From Physcousia sp015060555 (lineage in GTDB: Bacteria; Bacteroidota; Bacteroidia; Bacteroidales; Bacteroidaceae): a stretch of 64,000 nt of DNA. Shown here in pieces: positions 9,126-17,587 of the stretch. Below the pieces are notes generated by a model that saw nothing but the letters and a program-made list of their open reading frames with translations, did no database searches and had not been told where the DNA came from. Numbering within the stretch: the stretch's first letter is position 1; each line of letters opens with the position of its first letter. Position numbers and translations under genes: made by a program. Location: NCBI GenBank assembly GCA_015060555.1, contig SUYG01000044.1, positions 1-64,000 of the forward strand. Reading direction: 5' to 3'.

Positions 9126-9755
9126 ATGAGGCTTTGGACAATACAGGGAATAGAAATCTATGAGCAGCTGGTACGAGACGGTGTTACCTACTGCAGCAAA
9201 CCTCTATTCGGTGATATTGAAGTCTTTGAATACACTTATCATTGGATGGCTGAGCAGATGCGAAAACGCATAGGAGAACCTCCTATTGCTGGAATTGAAT
9301 ACCCGATGTGGGCGTGGTATCAGTATAACTCTGCTAAAAATAATAAACCTCCAAGAAGTTCTATGGATGCTCCTGAGGGCATTTCTGCCTATATGGAGAT
9401 AGAGATGCCAGAGGATAAAGTCCTTCTCTCAAATTTCTCTAATTGGCACGCTGCATTAAATCTATGTCCGTTGAGCAACTGGAAGAACATAGAAAAAAAG
9501 ACGGATTTATTGGATAAGATGGCAGGTAGAAGATTGGATTTTAATGAATATCCGATAGAAATAAAGAAAGAAATAGAAGATAGCTGGGAAGCTATCTTTG
9601 ATTTGGATAGACGAGACAAAGAAGTCGGACGAGCTCATAAACGAAACAGAAGCATCCAAGCAACATTCTGGGCTCTGTATAAAGAAAATATCGTATCTGT
9701 TGATTTCCTTGAAAAGAAAGGGAAGTTTATCAAGCAAATACAAAACCCTTTGTAA
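9126..9755 (+). CDS. DUF3841 protein next to the restriction enzyme
   Basis: A 209-residue protein starting MRLWTIQGIEIYEQL, the typical opening of DUF3841 proteins. It has an aromatic-rich N-terminal half with WAWYQY and a charged helical C-terminal half. No catalytic motif or signal peptide is visible. It starts 11 bases after the MmeI-like gene on the same strand, so the two are probably co-transcribed; DUF3841 proteins occur in many genomic settings and have no established role, so a defence role is inference from position. The gene is AT-rich like the recognition part of the enzyme before it. Confidence 0.75.
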   Translation: MRLWTIQGIEIYEQLVRDGVTYCSKPLFGDIEVFEYTYHWMAEQMRKRIGEPPIAGIEYPMWAWYQYNSAKNNKPPRSSMDAPEGISAYMEIEMPEDKVLLSNFSNWHAALNLCPLSNWKNIEKKTDLLDKMAGRRLDFNEYPIEIKKEIEDSWEAIFDLDRRDKEVGRAHKRNRSIQATFWALYKENIVSVDFLEKKGKFIKQIQNPL

Positions 9756-9865
9756 GGCGAATCCATAGATTCTCGGGCTTGTCGTGTTTACAGAAAGCCA
9801 CCAGGAATTGGTGATCCTTACGCCGAGCTCACGTTAATTTGAGCTACACTCCAGTATCTCCCATA

Positions 9866-9951
9866 TTTTATCACAGGTGATAAAACATTTTCTCACCAGT
9901 GAGAAAACATTTTGCCACTGGTGGCAAAACCTTTTGCCATTGGTGGCAAAA
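9866..9951. repeat. Array of four 20-bp palindromes, 22-base period
   Basis: Each unit has 8-base arms around a 4-base centre: TTTTATCA/TGATAAAA (9866), TTTTCTCA/TGAGAAAA (9888), TTTTGCCA/TGGCAAAA (9910) and TTTTGCCA/TGGCAAAA (9932). Starts are exactly 22 bases apart. Bases at the variable arm positions change in complementary pairs between units. Confidence 0.9.
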
Positions 9952-10272
9952 ACAATAAGAGCATGGTCTTATGACATGAAGACCATGGTCTTATGGCCGA
10001 AAGGCCTTGCTCTTACAGCGAGTTCCGCCAGTGGAACACGGCGGAAGGACTTGTCCTTATTAGCTGAAGGTCCTGTCCTTATTAGCTGAAGGACCTGTCC
10101 TTATTCGCAAAAGGACTTGTCCTTCTGAGTGGACCACCAAGGTAATCGAGCCAATACACTATGGAGCATCTGCCAACCCTCTATAGTGTCTCGCCTCACC
10201 CTCTATAGTGTCTCGGCCAACACTCCATGGAGCATCGCCGTTTGCAGCCTGCAGTATCGACCAACCCCCCAT

Positions 10273-10292
10273 AGGGTTTCGGCCGAAACCCT
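10273..10292. repeat. Perfect 20-bp palindrome
   Basis: AGGGTTTCGGCCGAAACCCT is its own reverse complement. It lies in the non-coding block between the DUF3841 gene and the Nudix-HAD gene. Confidence 0.85.
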
Positions 10293-10365
10293 CTACCCTT
10301 TCGCCCGAAACCTTATAAGTTTCTCGCGTTTCGTCCATAAGCAACAAAGTCCTCTGTTTCTCCTC

Positions 10366-10510
10366 AAAAAAAAGTTTCGCGGAAAACCCTACGAACCCTC
10401 CGCAGAATCTCCGATTTCTGTCTCCTCAAAAACAGTTTTGCGAGAAAAAAGCTACGGAGCCTCCGGAATAATGCGTAGGGTTCGTAGGGTTTCTCGCGAA
10501 ACTTTTTTTT
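10366..10510. repeat. 34-bp inverted repeat with an internal diverged third copy
   Basis: Left arm 10366-10399 begins AAAAAAAAGTTTCGCG and ends CCTACGAACCCT; the reverse complement of 10477-10510 matches it with two adjacent-region mismatches. A diverged direct copy starts at about 10422 (TCCTCAAAAACAGTTTTGCG). Both outer ends are runs of eight A or T, so the structure could act as a bidirectional terminator or be a small non-autonomous element. Confidence 0.8.
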
Positions 10511-10605
10511 CTGTGTCCTTCGCGACAGCAAATAAGCCCTTGCATGGTTTTTAACCACGGAGACGTAATGCTGTTGTAAATGAAGAATGAAGAATAAATG
10601 CGAGC

Positions 10606-11901
10606 TTAGTCAATGACGTTGAAGTGGCGTAGCGCATTCAGGATGCCGTCGTCATCGACAGAGGTAGTGACGTAGTCAGCGTGCTGCTTCAGCGCGTCAA
10701 TGGCGTTCCCCATAGCAATGCCGATGCCAGCCTGAAGAATCATGGATGTGTCGTTGCCGCCGTCGCCAAAGGCGATGGTGTGGCTGGGATCGAAGCCCTC
10801 ATGGCGTGCCATCGCAAGAATGCCCTTACCTTTGTCAGCACCATTGGCCGTGATATCCGTAAACTCAGGATGCCAGCGGCCCGACACACAGTTGGGCAGA
10901 CGGGCCAGCAGCTGTTTCTCGTAGTCGGGAGAGAAGAACGGTGTCATCTGAAGGACATCCTGCTGGAGCACTATGTCCAGCGGCGCAGCTCGGTTGAACT
11001 CCTTGACGGCGAGCATCTGTCGGAAGATGCGATCCACATCGCCCGTAGGGTCAAGGACGGCAACATCCTTACGTCCCACCACAATCAGGCTGTAGCCATT
11101 CGTCTGCGCGTCTGCCACACATGTCATCACATCCTCCTTGGGGATGGGCTGACAGCACACCAACTCATCGCCGACATAGCACAGAGCGCCATTCGTAGTG
11201 ATATAGCCATCGACAAGATGCCTGATGGCATCAAGGTTGGTGATGATTACCGGCGGTCGTCCTGTTGCAATATACACGCGCGAGCCATTGGCCTTAGCCT
11301 GGGTCAAAGCCTGAATGGTGGACGACGGGATTTCATGAGTGCGGAAACTGACGAGCGTCCCGTCAATGTCAAAGAACAAGGCATATTTGTTTTTCATGCC
11401 GTTGTCGAAACAGCGCTTAAATTCACTCTCGAAGTTAGGGGTCAGAATCCCCTTCCCCATCGCGTCGTGTATCTCCTGTAATGTCCAGAAGCGGCCACCG
11501 TCCAGCTCCGACGCAGAAGGCTGGAGAGGTCCGTCGTAGGTGCAGCGGTGGACATACACCAATTCCCTCTCGCGACTGCTCTCGAAGACATACTTTGCCA
11601 CGAACTCAGGCGTGAAGTTCGTGATGCCCAGTTCCTCACGCACTTCGCGCTGGAGTGCATCCTCGGGTGTCTCGCCATAGTCGATATGTCCGCCTACGGC
11701 CGTGTCCCACTTGCCCGGCTGGATGTCCTTCCACGCGGGCCGCTTCTGCAGATACAACTCGCCGGCACGATTGAACACATGCAGGTGTACGACAGGGTGC
11801 AGCAGCATTGAACCGCTATGGCACTCGCCACGCGTGGCAGAGCCCACCACGCGGCCATCCTCATCCACGACAGGGAATATCTCGTTCTGGTTATCTTCCA
11901 T
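10606..11901 (-). CDS. Nudix hydrolase fused to Cof-type HAD phosphatase
   Basis: A two-domain soluble protein of 431 residues. Residues 1-165 form a Nudix domain of the IPP-isomerase-like type, with the Nudix box G71-H-I-D-Y-G-E...R-E-V-R-E-E-L-G ending near 92. Residues 169-431 form a Cof-type HAD phosphatase: F-F-D-I-D-G-T-L-V with D178 and D180, and G-D-G-G-N-D at 379-384. M169 looks like the ancestral start of the phosphatase, so the gene probably arose by fusion. Both halves look intact. A joint role in clearing phosphorylated or damaged metabolites is plausible, but no substrate can be named. An alpha/beta hydrolase gene ends 9 bases beyond its start. Confidence 0.85.
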   Translation of the reverse strand: MEDNQNEIFPVVDEDGRVVGSATRGECHSGSMLLHPVVHLHVFNRAGELYLQKRPAWKDIQPGKWDTAVGGHIDYGETPEDALQREVREELGITNFTPEFVAKYVFESSRERELVYVHRCTYDGPLQPSASELDGGRFWTLQEIHDAMGKGILTPNFESEFKRCFDNGMKNKYALFFDIDGTLVSFRTHEIPSSTIQALTQAKANGSRVYIATGRPPVIITNLDAIRHLVDGYITTNGALCYVGDELVCCQPIPKEDVMTCVADAQTNGYSLIVVGRKDVAVLDPTGDVDRIFRQMLAVKEFNRAAPLDIVLQQDVLQMTPFFSPDYEKQLLARLPNCVSGRWHPEFTDITANGADKGKGILAMARHEGFDPSHTIAFGDGGNDTSMILQAGIGIAMGNAIDALKQHADYVTTSVDDDGILNALRHFNVID

Positions 11902-11910
11902 GAGAGCCTT

Positions 11911-13053
11911 TTATTTCAGGTTCTTTTGGAAGAACTCAGCCAGCGTGTCCCAGGGTATCATGTTCTTGGGCTGACCCTTGCCGGCCTTCTCCTCGTAGCC
12001 GCCGTCGTAGAGGTCGCAGTGGGTGGCGTCGGGGATGATGAGCAGCTGCTTGTTCTCGGGGTTGGGATTGGGCTGGCCTACGAACCTGTAGCCCTCGGCC
12101 TGGCCCTCCACCATGTAGTGATAGGCGGCCTCGCCGAAGTAGCGTGAGTGGGCGTCGGCACCGTGCATCACGAGGACGGCAGAGCGGATCTCGTTGATGT
12201 AGTAGAGGAAGCGGCTGTTGGCGTAGGCTTGTGTGCCGATGACGCGCCAGCCGTCGTTGGAGTTGCCCGAGCGCTTGTGATAGCCGCGTGCGGTCTTGTA
12301 GTAGTCATAGTAGTCGTGCACGAAGTTGGGCGCCTGCGGCGGCACGGTGTCCAGCACGCCGCCAGCCATCGCGTTGGGGTCTGCTAAGCGCTGTTTCGAG
12401 AGGTTCTCGCGGTTGCGGTGGCGCCATTGTTCATCGTCGAAGGCATCGTTGTAGTCGTTGCCACTGACGCGCGTCATGTCGTACATCGTGGAGGCCACAG
12501 TAGCCTTGATGCGGGTGTCGGCAGCGGCAGCGTTCAGGGCGATGCCACCCCAGCCGCAGATGCCGATGATGCCAATGCGCTCAGGGTCAACACCCTCCAG
12601 CTGCGACAGGAAATCCACGGCAGCCATGAAGTCCTCGGTGTTGATGTCGGGCGAGGCCGTGCGACGCGGCTCACCGCTGCTCTCGCCCGTGTAGGAGGGG
12701 TCGAAGGCCAGTGCCACGAAGCCGCGCTCTGCCATCTTCATGGCATAGAGTCCGCTGCATTGTTCCTTGACAGCTCCGAAAGGACCGCTGACGGCAATGG
12801 CAGGCAATTTTTCACTTTTCACTTTAAACTTTTCACTCGCCGCAGGCGTATAAAGGTCTGCTGCCAGCGTCAGCCCATACTGTGTCTTGAACGTGACCTT
12901 CTTGTGGTCCACCTTGTCGCTCAGCGGGAATACCTTGTCCCACTCCTGCGTCAGTTGCAATTCTTGTTCCATATTCTCGTTTGTCGTTTGTTTGTTCGTG
13001 CAAGCCGTGAGCATTCCACCCAGCAGCAGTGCTGTTAATATAACGTTTTTCAT
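11911..13053 (-). CDS. Alpha/beta hydrolase lipoprotein
   Basis: A predicted exported lipoprotein of 380 residues, with lipobox L-T-A-C (lipidated Cys18). The hydrolase core has an HG-like loop and a nucleophile elbow reading G-I-C-G-W-G at 164-169, which places Cys166 where serine hydrolases have Ser, as in dienelactone-hydrolase-like enzymes. D and H partners fit the C-terminal part (HGADAH near residue 296; DATHCDLYDGG near 345). Residues 73-83 (SEKFKVKSEKL) are encoded by repeated GTGAAAAGT/TTTAAA words typical of intergenic repeats and look like an in-frame insertion. It may be an esterase acting on plant material, given its GH43 neighbour. Confidence 0.8.
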   Translation of the reverse strand: MKNVILTALLLGGMLTACTNKQTTNENMEQELQLTQEWDKVFPLSDKVDHKKVTFKTQYGLTLAADLYTPAASEKFKVKSEKLPAIAVSGPFGAVKEQCSGLYAMKMAERGFVALAFDPSYTGESSGEPRRTASPDINTEDFMAAVDFLSQLEGVDPERIGIIGICGWGGIALNAAAADTRIKATVASTMYDMTRVSGNDYNDAFDDEQWRHRNRENLSKQRLADPNAMAGGVLDTVPPQAPNFVHDYYDYYKTARGYHKRSGNSNDGWRVIGTQAYANSRFLYYINEIRSAVLVMHGADAHSRYFGEAAYHYMVEGQAEGYRFVGQPNPNPENKQLLIIPDATHCDLYDGGYEEKAGKGQPKNMIPWDTLAEFFQKNLK

Positions 13054-13055
13054 AC

Positions 13056-15491
13056 CTATTTTATTATCTTCTTTCCGTCCTTGATATAGATGCCTCTCGA
13101 AGGCTTCATCACTCTACGGCCGCTGAGGTCATAGACGGTGTCATCTTGTTCCTTTTGGCTGGTTACAGCCTCTTGGATTCCTGTTGAATTATCACTTCCC
13201 AAGTACTTCAGCTGGAAATTGTCCCAAACGACCCATTGGGCTGTGGCTGTGCCACGGATGCCCAAGGTGAAGGGACGTTGGCCGTCATAGTAGAACAGGA
13301 GGGGTGCGATGGTGTATCGTTTGGCGGTGAACGATGCGGAGGCATCTTCCATGGAATTTTCGCCGTGCGAATTGCTGGTGAGTGGTACGGTGTTGTCGCC
13401 GATGAAGAACACAGGCGGCTGCTCGGTCCTGGCCTCGTCCTGACGATAGAAGCCCTGTGCCGTGAGGGCATAAGTACCAGCGGGAGCATCTTGAAGGGCT
13501 TGGCTGATGGTGAAGGGCGAGTGGAATGACTCGGCACAGTTGTTGGTGTTGTTGCCGCCGGAGAGGGTGCTGTTGGTGCAATCGCCGCTGATATTCCAAG
13601 CCGAGACGCGAGTATCGTTGCGCCCAAAGCCGGGGCACTGGATGAGGAAGCTGGCGTCGGCCGGTGCGTCAGGCGTGGCTTCAGAAAGTTCATCAAGGAG
13701 GTCATCGCGCGTCAGCACCTCCCACTGCGCTCCCCTTGCCGAGGCATTAGTCATGGATGTGCTGACGATAGTGCCGCCCGTGCTACCCCAGTAGTGGGTG
13801 TCGTCGGTGGTGAGAGTAACGGCGTGCTCGTCCACGTGGCTGATGGTGAATGGTGTGAGGCCACTGTCAAGATATCCATTGTTGCCGGCATAGTGATTGA
13901 GAGAGCCGTTGCTGATGCGGGTGTCAATGGCATATTTGCCATCTGACAGCGCTACAAGGCGCAGATCGAGGGGCAGGTTGGAGAGAATGGCCTGCGTGCC
14001 CCACGACTGCCCGGCATTGAGGAACTTACCATCTCGTCGGTTGCGCAGAAATATGTTGGCTGTGCGCTGTGCATCTTCTATTTCTTCGGCAGTCAGTTCG
14101 GTTTCGCCGTAGTAGTTGATGAAAACATTGTCGATGCCCATCCAGCGGAAATTTTTCTTCACGGATGCGATACCGAAACGCAGATGACCATCGGTGACGT
14201 GCACCGTGACGCTGTAGTTTTGTGGAGTGGTGTTATCGACCAGCACACGCTCGTTGTTAGCAAACAGATATACCGCCTCTGCATCCTGCCTGCCGCCGCT
14301 GATGAGCTGGCTGCGGAAGGCCGCTGCCGTCAGCTGATAGGTGCCGTTGGGAACACTCTTCTCCTGATAAATTTCTCCAGTGAAGGAATTGGCATCCCAC
14401 GACTCAAAGAAGTTGCCTGTAATGGCTCCGCCCTGATTGTGGGCAATGAGCTGGTTCTGTGCGCCGGTCGTACAGGTCCAGCCCTGTTTGCCGTACTCGA
14501 ACTCGGGGTTATCGACCATGACGCGTGCCGGATTGGCCGCTCCGATGTTAACCTTGTATTCCATCACGGTACGCAGACGATCGCCGCTGTCGTCCATAAC
14601 GAAAAGCACAGGGTGACGTTCAAAGTGCTGAGCATCGAGATTGATGTTGCGGTGGCTGTGGATGGACATGAGCAGCTGGCCCTCGAAGGTGCGGAAGAGC
14701 ATGCCGTGGCCGTAGTTGTCAGGCGTGATGGGCAGCGGCTCGTGCTTCCAGGGTCCGTTCAGTTTACCCGTTGATGAGTAAGCCACGCCTTGCACATAGC
14801 GGTCGCCATGCCAGCTGGTCCATATCATTCCCAAGCGTCCTGTCTGTGTGCGGAACAGGTAAGGGCCGTCGGTCACGGGGCTGGTGTTCCATGTCGCATC
14901 GTGTGCCCGCGTCATCACCACGCCTTCGCCTACGGTACCCTTCATGTCCGGCTTCAGTTCGATGTACTCGATGGTGCCGTTGCCGTTCTGTATCCACTCG
15001 TGGCAATAGATGAGATAGCGCTTGCCGTCGGTGTCCTCGAAATAAGAGGCATCGAGCGTCGTCTTCTCAGCCGGCACGTAGGTGGCGTCAGCCCCGCTGA
15101 TGAGCGAGTACTTGCCTTGGGGCAGTGTGCTGCTCATGATGTGTACGGCGCGTCGTGGATGTCCGTCGCTGTCAATGGTGATGTTGCCGTTGGTCAGGGT
15201 CGAGAAGTTGTAGTACTTTCCGTCAATGGCATGAATCTCCGCAGCCCACACCTGCGGGCTGGCTCCCATCCAGGCCGCCTCGTTGAACTGCAAGGGGAAA
15301 CCCAGATAGGTCCACACTTCCAGGTCGCCGCTCCGCCATAGTCCGCCGCCTGTACCCGTCATGTAGTACTGCTGTGACCTTGCGTCAGCCATGATGAATG
15401 GGTCGCTAAGGCCGATGTCGCTGCGCAGCTCCTGGGCAGACGATGGAAGTAAAGAGGTGAAAGTGAATAGAAGAAAGGTTAAATGCTTCAT
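13056..15491 (-). CDS. Secreted glycoside hydrolase family 43 protein with C-terminal sorting tail
   Basis: An 811-residue exported protein. After a signal peptide (about 1-19) comes a GH43-type five-bladed propeller, with S-D-P-F-I-M-A-D near residue 30 (expected base Asp), the W-A-A-E blade and an E-W-I-Q segment expected to supply the acid. Residues 340-600 look like carbohydrate-binding or lectin-like modules, and another such module precedes the tail. The C-terminus reads VYDLSGRRVMKPSRGIYIKD, a type IX-like sorting tail. GH43 enzymes mostly release arabinose, xylose or galactose, which would fit trimming of pectin side chains. It is 2 bases downstream (in reading sense, upstream) of the alpha/beta hydrolase, so the two are probably one operon. 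Confidence 0.82.
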   Translation of the reverse strand: MKHLTFLLFTFTSLLPSSAQELRSDIGLSDPFIMADARSQQYYMTGTGGGLWRSGDLEVWTYLGFPLQFNEAAWMGASPQVWAAEIHAIDGKYYNFSTLTNGNITIDSDGHPRRAVHIMSSTLPQGKYSLISGADATYVPAEKTTLDASYFEDTDGKRYLIYCHEWIQNGNGTIEYIELKPDMKGTVGEGVVMTRAHDATWNTSPVTDGPYLFRTQTGRLGMIWTSWHGDRYVQGVAYSSTGKLNGPWKHEPLPITPDNYGHGMLFRTFEGQLLMSIHSHRNINLDAQHFERHPVLFVMDDSGDRLRTVMEYKVNIGAANPARVMVDNPEFEYGKQGWTCTTGAQNQLIAHNQGGAITGNFFESWDANSFTGEIYQEKSVPNGTYQLTAAAFRSQLISGGRQDAEAVYLFANNERVLVDNTTPQNYSVTVHVTDGHLRFGIASVKKNFRWMGIDNVFINYYGETELTAEEIEDAQRTANIFLRNRRDGKFLNAGQSWGTQAILSNLPLDLRLVALSDGKYAIDTRISNGSLNHYAGNNGYLDSGLTPFTISHVDEHAVTLTTDDTHYWGSTGGTIVSTSMTNASARGAQWEVLTRDDLLDELSEATPDAPADASFLIQCPGFGRNDTRVSAWNISGDCTNSTLSGGNNTNNCAESFHSPFTISQALQDAPAGTYALTAQGFYRQDEARTEQPPVFFIGDNTVPLTSNSHGENSMEDASASFTAKRYTIAPLLFYYDGQRPFTLGIRGTATAQWVVWDNFQLKYLGSDNSTGIQEAVTSQKEQDDTVYDLSGRRVMKPSRGIYIKDGKKIIK

Positions 15492-15599
15492 ATTGCATTA
15501 GTTTTTGATGATGATTTCGAGGCCTCACTTCACGTGGAGGATGATGCTGTGCATGATCCATATAGTACAGCATCTGTTATTTTTTGTCTTCGATATCTA

Positions 15600-16202
15600 T
15601 TAGGCTTTGCCGCTTATGCGGATTCCCTCATCTGCAAAGGCCAGCATCTCGCGGTCACCTCGGCTGTCGCCGTAGGCAATGAGGCGATAGGTCTCGCGGT
15701 GGGGTTCTACCCTCAGCAGTCGATTCACTTTCTCCTGACCATAGCAATTGCGCGAGGAGAACCTCCCCGTCAGCCTGCCATGGGCGTCTGTTTCTGCTTC
15801 CGTGGCTATGACTTGCGAGATGCCGTGTTGACAGCACCACGGTGCCACCCACTCAAAGATGCTGGCACTAACCACATACACCTGGTGCTCCTGCGCGATG
15901 TGCTTCTGCAACTCCTGAGAAACGGAAGGACGCACGTGAGCGTCTATGACCGTCTGGAATTGAGTTCCCAAATCTCGGAAACGCGCTTGCTCCATCCCAC
16001 GGAAGAAATGACTGAAGATGCGCTGCTTCAACTTGTAGTTGGGGTAGAGCCGGAGCAGATACCCGACCAAGAACACGCTGTGAAGAAGAAACCCAAGCCA
16101 CAGCCTTCGGGCACCAAACACATAGCGGATGAACGCAATGAACGTGTCGCATGTGGTGATGGTGCCGTCGAAATCGAATACAGCAACAACTCTCTTGTCC
16201 AT
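15600..16202 (-). CDS. HAD-IB family phosphatase
   Basis: A 200-residue HAD hydrolase of subfamily IB. Motif I is V-F-D-F-D-G-T-I-T near the N-terminus, motif II is V-V-S-A-S, and Y-G-D-S-R-G-D near the C-terminus supplies motif IV. A hydrophobic segment (LGFLLHSVFLVGYLL, about 35-50) suggests membrane association. It starts 3 bases after the UbiA-family gene ends, so the two form an operon. In related pairs the phosphatase and the UbiA-type transferase act on polyprenyl phosphate-linked sugars; the exact substrate here is not known. Confidence 0.82.
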   Translation of the reverse strand: MDKRVVAVFDFDGTITTCDTFIAFIRYVFGARRLWLGFLLHSVFLVGYLLRLYPNYKLKQRIFSHFFRGMEQARFRDLGTQFQTVIDAHVRPSVSQELQKHIAQEHQVYVVSASIFEWVAPWCCQHGISQVIATEAETDAHGRLTGRFSSRNCYGQEKVNRLLRVEPHRETYRLIAYGDSRGDREMLAFADEGIRISGKA

Positions 16203-16205
16203 CCT

Positions 16206-17141
16206 CTAAAGATAAATAATCAGGAAAAAGGAAAGTATCCACCCGATGATACATGCCCGCATAAAACGGTCGTATATGATGGTGCGCGTCGGACTGGAAC
16301 TCTTGTGGAAGACAATCATCAATTGCAGGAAGCGCGACAGGCCACAGATAACCCATATCGATGTAAGGTAAATCTTGGTTGTTCCGAACCTCGCAGTCAC
16401 TTCATCGGATATCGTGTACATGATGTAGCAAACCAGTGTAACGGCTGCCACGACAGCCATGACGACGCTGATGAAATATACATCATATCCCGTGATACTC
16501 TTGCGCATGACCTTGCCTTCTTCGACGTTCAGCAAGACATCGTCATAGCGCTTGCTTAAAGCTAAGAACAAGGTCAGCAGGAAAGTCATCATGATAAGCC
16601 ATTGCGAGGCACGGGCATCTGCTGCCACGCCACCCATCATCACCCTCATCAGAAAGCCTACGGCGATGCAGGTGACATCAAGGATAGCCACTTGTTTTAA
16701 TTTGACACAGTAGAAGATGTTGAGTACCCAGTAAGCAAGAATGATGGTCAGCGCGTGTGAGAGTTTGTCTATGCCTATGGCAAAAGTCAGGGCAATGGCC
16801 GACAGGAAGCAAAAAGCCATGATCAGGTAGCCTCCGCCTTTCGACACATGACCAGAGGCGATAGGACGAAGGCATTTCGTAGGATGAAGACGGTCGGCAT
16901 CGGCATCATGTATGTCGTTGAAACAATAGATAGAGCTGGCAACCATACAGAAAGACAGAAAGGCAAAGATGGTCGGGATGACATATTGCACTTCATGTAT
17001 CCTGCTGCTGAAGAACAGGGGAACAAAGATGAAGATGTTCTTTGTCCATTGCTGCGGCCTCATCAGCTGCAAGGCATATTTGATTCCTTGGAGTGTCATG
17101 ACTTTTATCTGCTTTTGTTCTGTTTCAATATCTATGGGCAT
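16206..17141 (-). CDS. UbiA-family prenyltransferase (decaprenyl-phosphate phosphoribosyltransferase-like)
   Basis: A 311-residue inner-membrane protein with eight or nine hydrophobic segments. It carries the first Asp-rich motif N-D-I-H-D-A-D-A-D, then K-R-Y-D-D further on. The opening M-R-P-Q-Q-W-T-K-N is typical of the decaprenyl-phosphate phosphoribosyltransferase branch of the UbiA family. An inner ATG at 17099 (MTLQGIKYALQLM) may be the true start, since the transcription start implied by the CAAAGGTA box (minus strand TACCTTTG) is only about 10 bases before the first ATG. It is followed at 3 bases by a HAD-IB phosphatase. Confidence 0.83.
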   Translation of the reverse strand: MPIDIETEQKQIKVMTLQGIKYALQLMRPQQWTKNIFIFVPLFFSSRIHEVQYVIPTIFAFLSFCMVASSIYCFNDIHDADADRLHPTKCLRPIASGHVSKGGGYLIMAFCFLSAIALTFAIGIDKLSHALTIILAYWVLNIFYCVKLKQVAILDVTCIAVGFLMRVMMGGVAADARASQWLIMMTFLLTLFLALSKRYDDVLLNVEEGKVMRKSITGYDVYFISVVMAVVAAVTLVCYIMYTISDEVTARFGTTKIYLTSIWVICGLSRFLQLMIVFHKSSSPTRTIIYDRFMRACIIGWILSFFLIIYL

Positions 17142-17156
17142 TCAAGTTATGTGCGA

Positions 17157-17164
17157 CAAAGGTA
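17157..17164 (-). promoter_or_regulatory. -7 promoter box for the UbiA/HAD operon
   Basis: Minus strand reads TACCTTTG, an exact TAnnTTTG match, 15 bases upstream of the first ATG of the UbiA-family gene. Confidence 0.6.
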
Positions 17165-17279
17165 CGATAATATTCCGAAAGCCAAAAAGAAAACGAGAAC
17201 AAAAAGAGGAGCGAAACACAACTTTTTCCTCTCTGCCATGGACTATAAGGCAAAAAAGCCCATCATCAAATGCCACTCT

Positions 17280-17451
17280 TTACTCCTCCTTTGGCGTCAC
17301 AGCCTTGATGAACTTAGCCGGATTGCCGCCCACTATGGTATTCGGAGCAACATCCTTGGTAACTGAATTCAAACAACATTTTTGCCTGTTCAATGTACAT
17401 CGCACGCTCCTCAGGCGTAGTCTTGCGTGGGTCAACAATCATTGTTTCCAT
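17280..17451 (-). pseudogene. Remnant of an acyltransferase with left-handed beta-helix tail
   Basis: The minus strand starts METMIVDPRKTTPEERAMYI at 17451, then changes frame and ends VTKDVAPNTIVGGNPAKFI...PKEE at 17280. The latter is the hallmark C-terminus of hexapeptide-repeat acetyltransferases (VxKDVxPNTIVGGNPAK). The middle of the protein is missing and the two ends are in different frames, so this is an internally deleted, frameshifted pseudogene. Confidence 0.7.
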
Positions 17452-17587
17452 AGATGGTTATCGTTTTTTAAGTTTGACGCTGCAAAGGTAAAAATTATTT
17501 CCGAATCGCAATCAAAACGTCTCAGAAAAACAAAAAACTTCATCAATCATAAATCATAAATTATTCTTATCTTTGCCGGCGCTATGA

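Larger units (their letters stand above)
9756..10605. repeat. Non-coding block of palindromes and inverted repeats
   Basis: About 850 bases with no credible gene. From 9866 it holds four 20-bp hairpins at exact 22-base spacing, then shorter dyads such as AAGACCATGGTCTT and repeated AAGGAC...GTCCTT words (to about 10125), then repeated CTCTATAGTGTCTCG phrases (10170-10220), a perfect 20-bp palindrome at 10273-10292, and a 34-bp inverted repeat at 10366-10399/10477-10510. Reading frames crossing it are by-products of the repeats. Confidence 0.75.

Noticed and set aside
9866..9951. CRISPR array
   Set aside because: Units are palindromes with 2-base spacers, there are no unique spacers, and no cas genes are present.
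10129..10554. A 141-residue plus-strand gene and a 64-residue minus-strand gene
   Set aside because: Both translate the repeat block, with repetitive, biased composition and no promoter or family match.
15483..16559. A 358-residue open frame on the plus strand
   Set aside because: It is antisense to the HAD-IB and UbiA genes, both with complete motifs.
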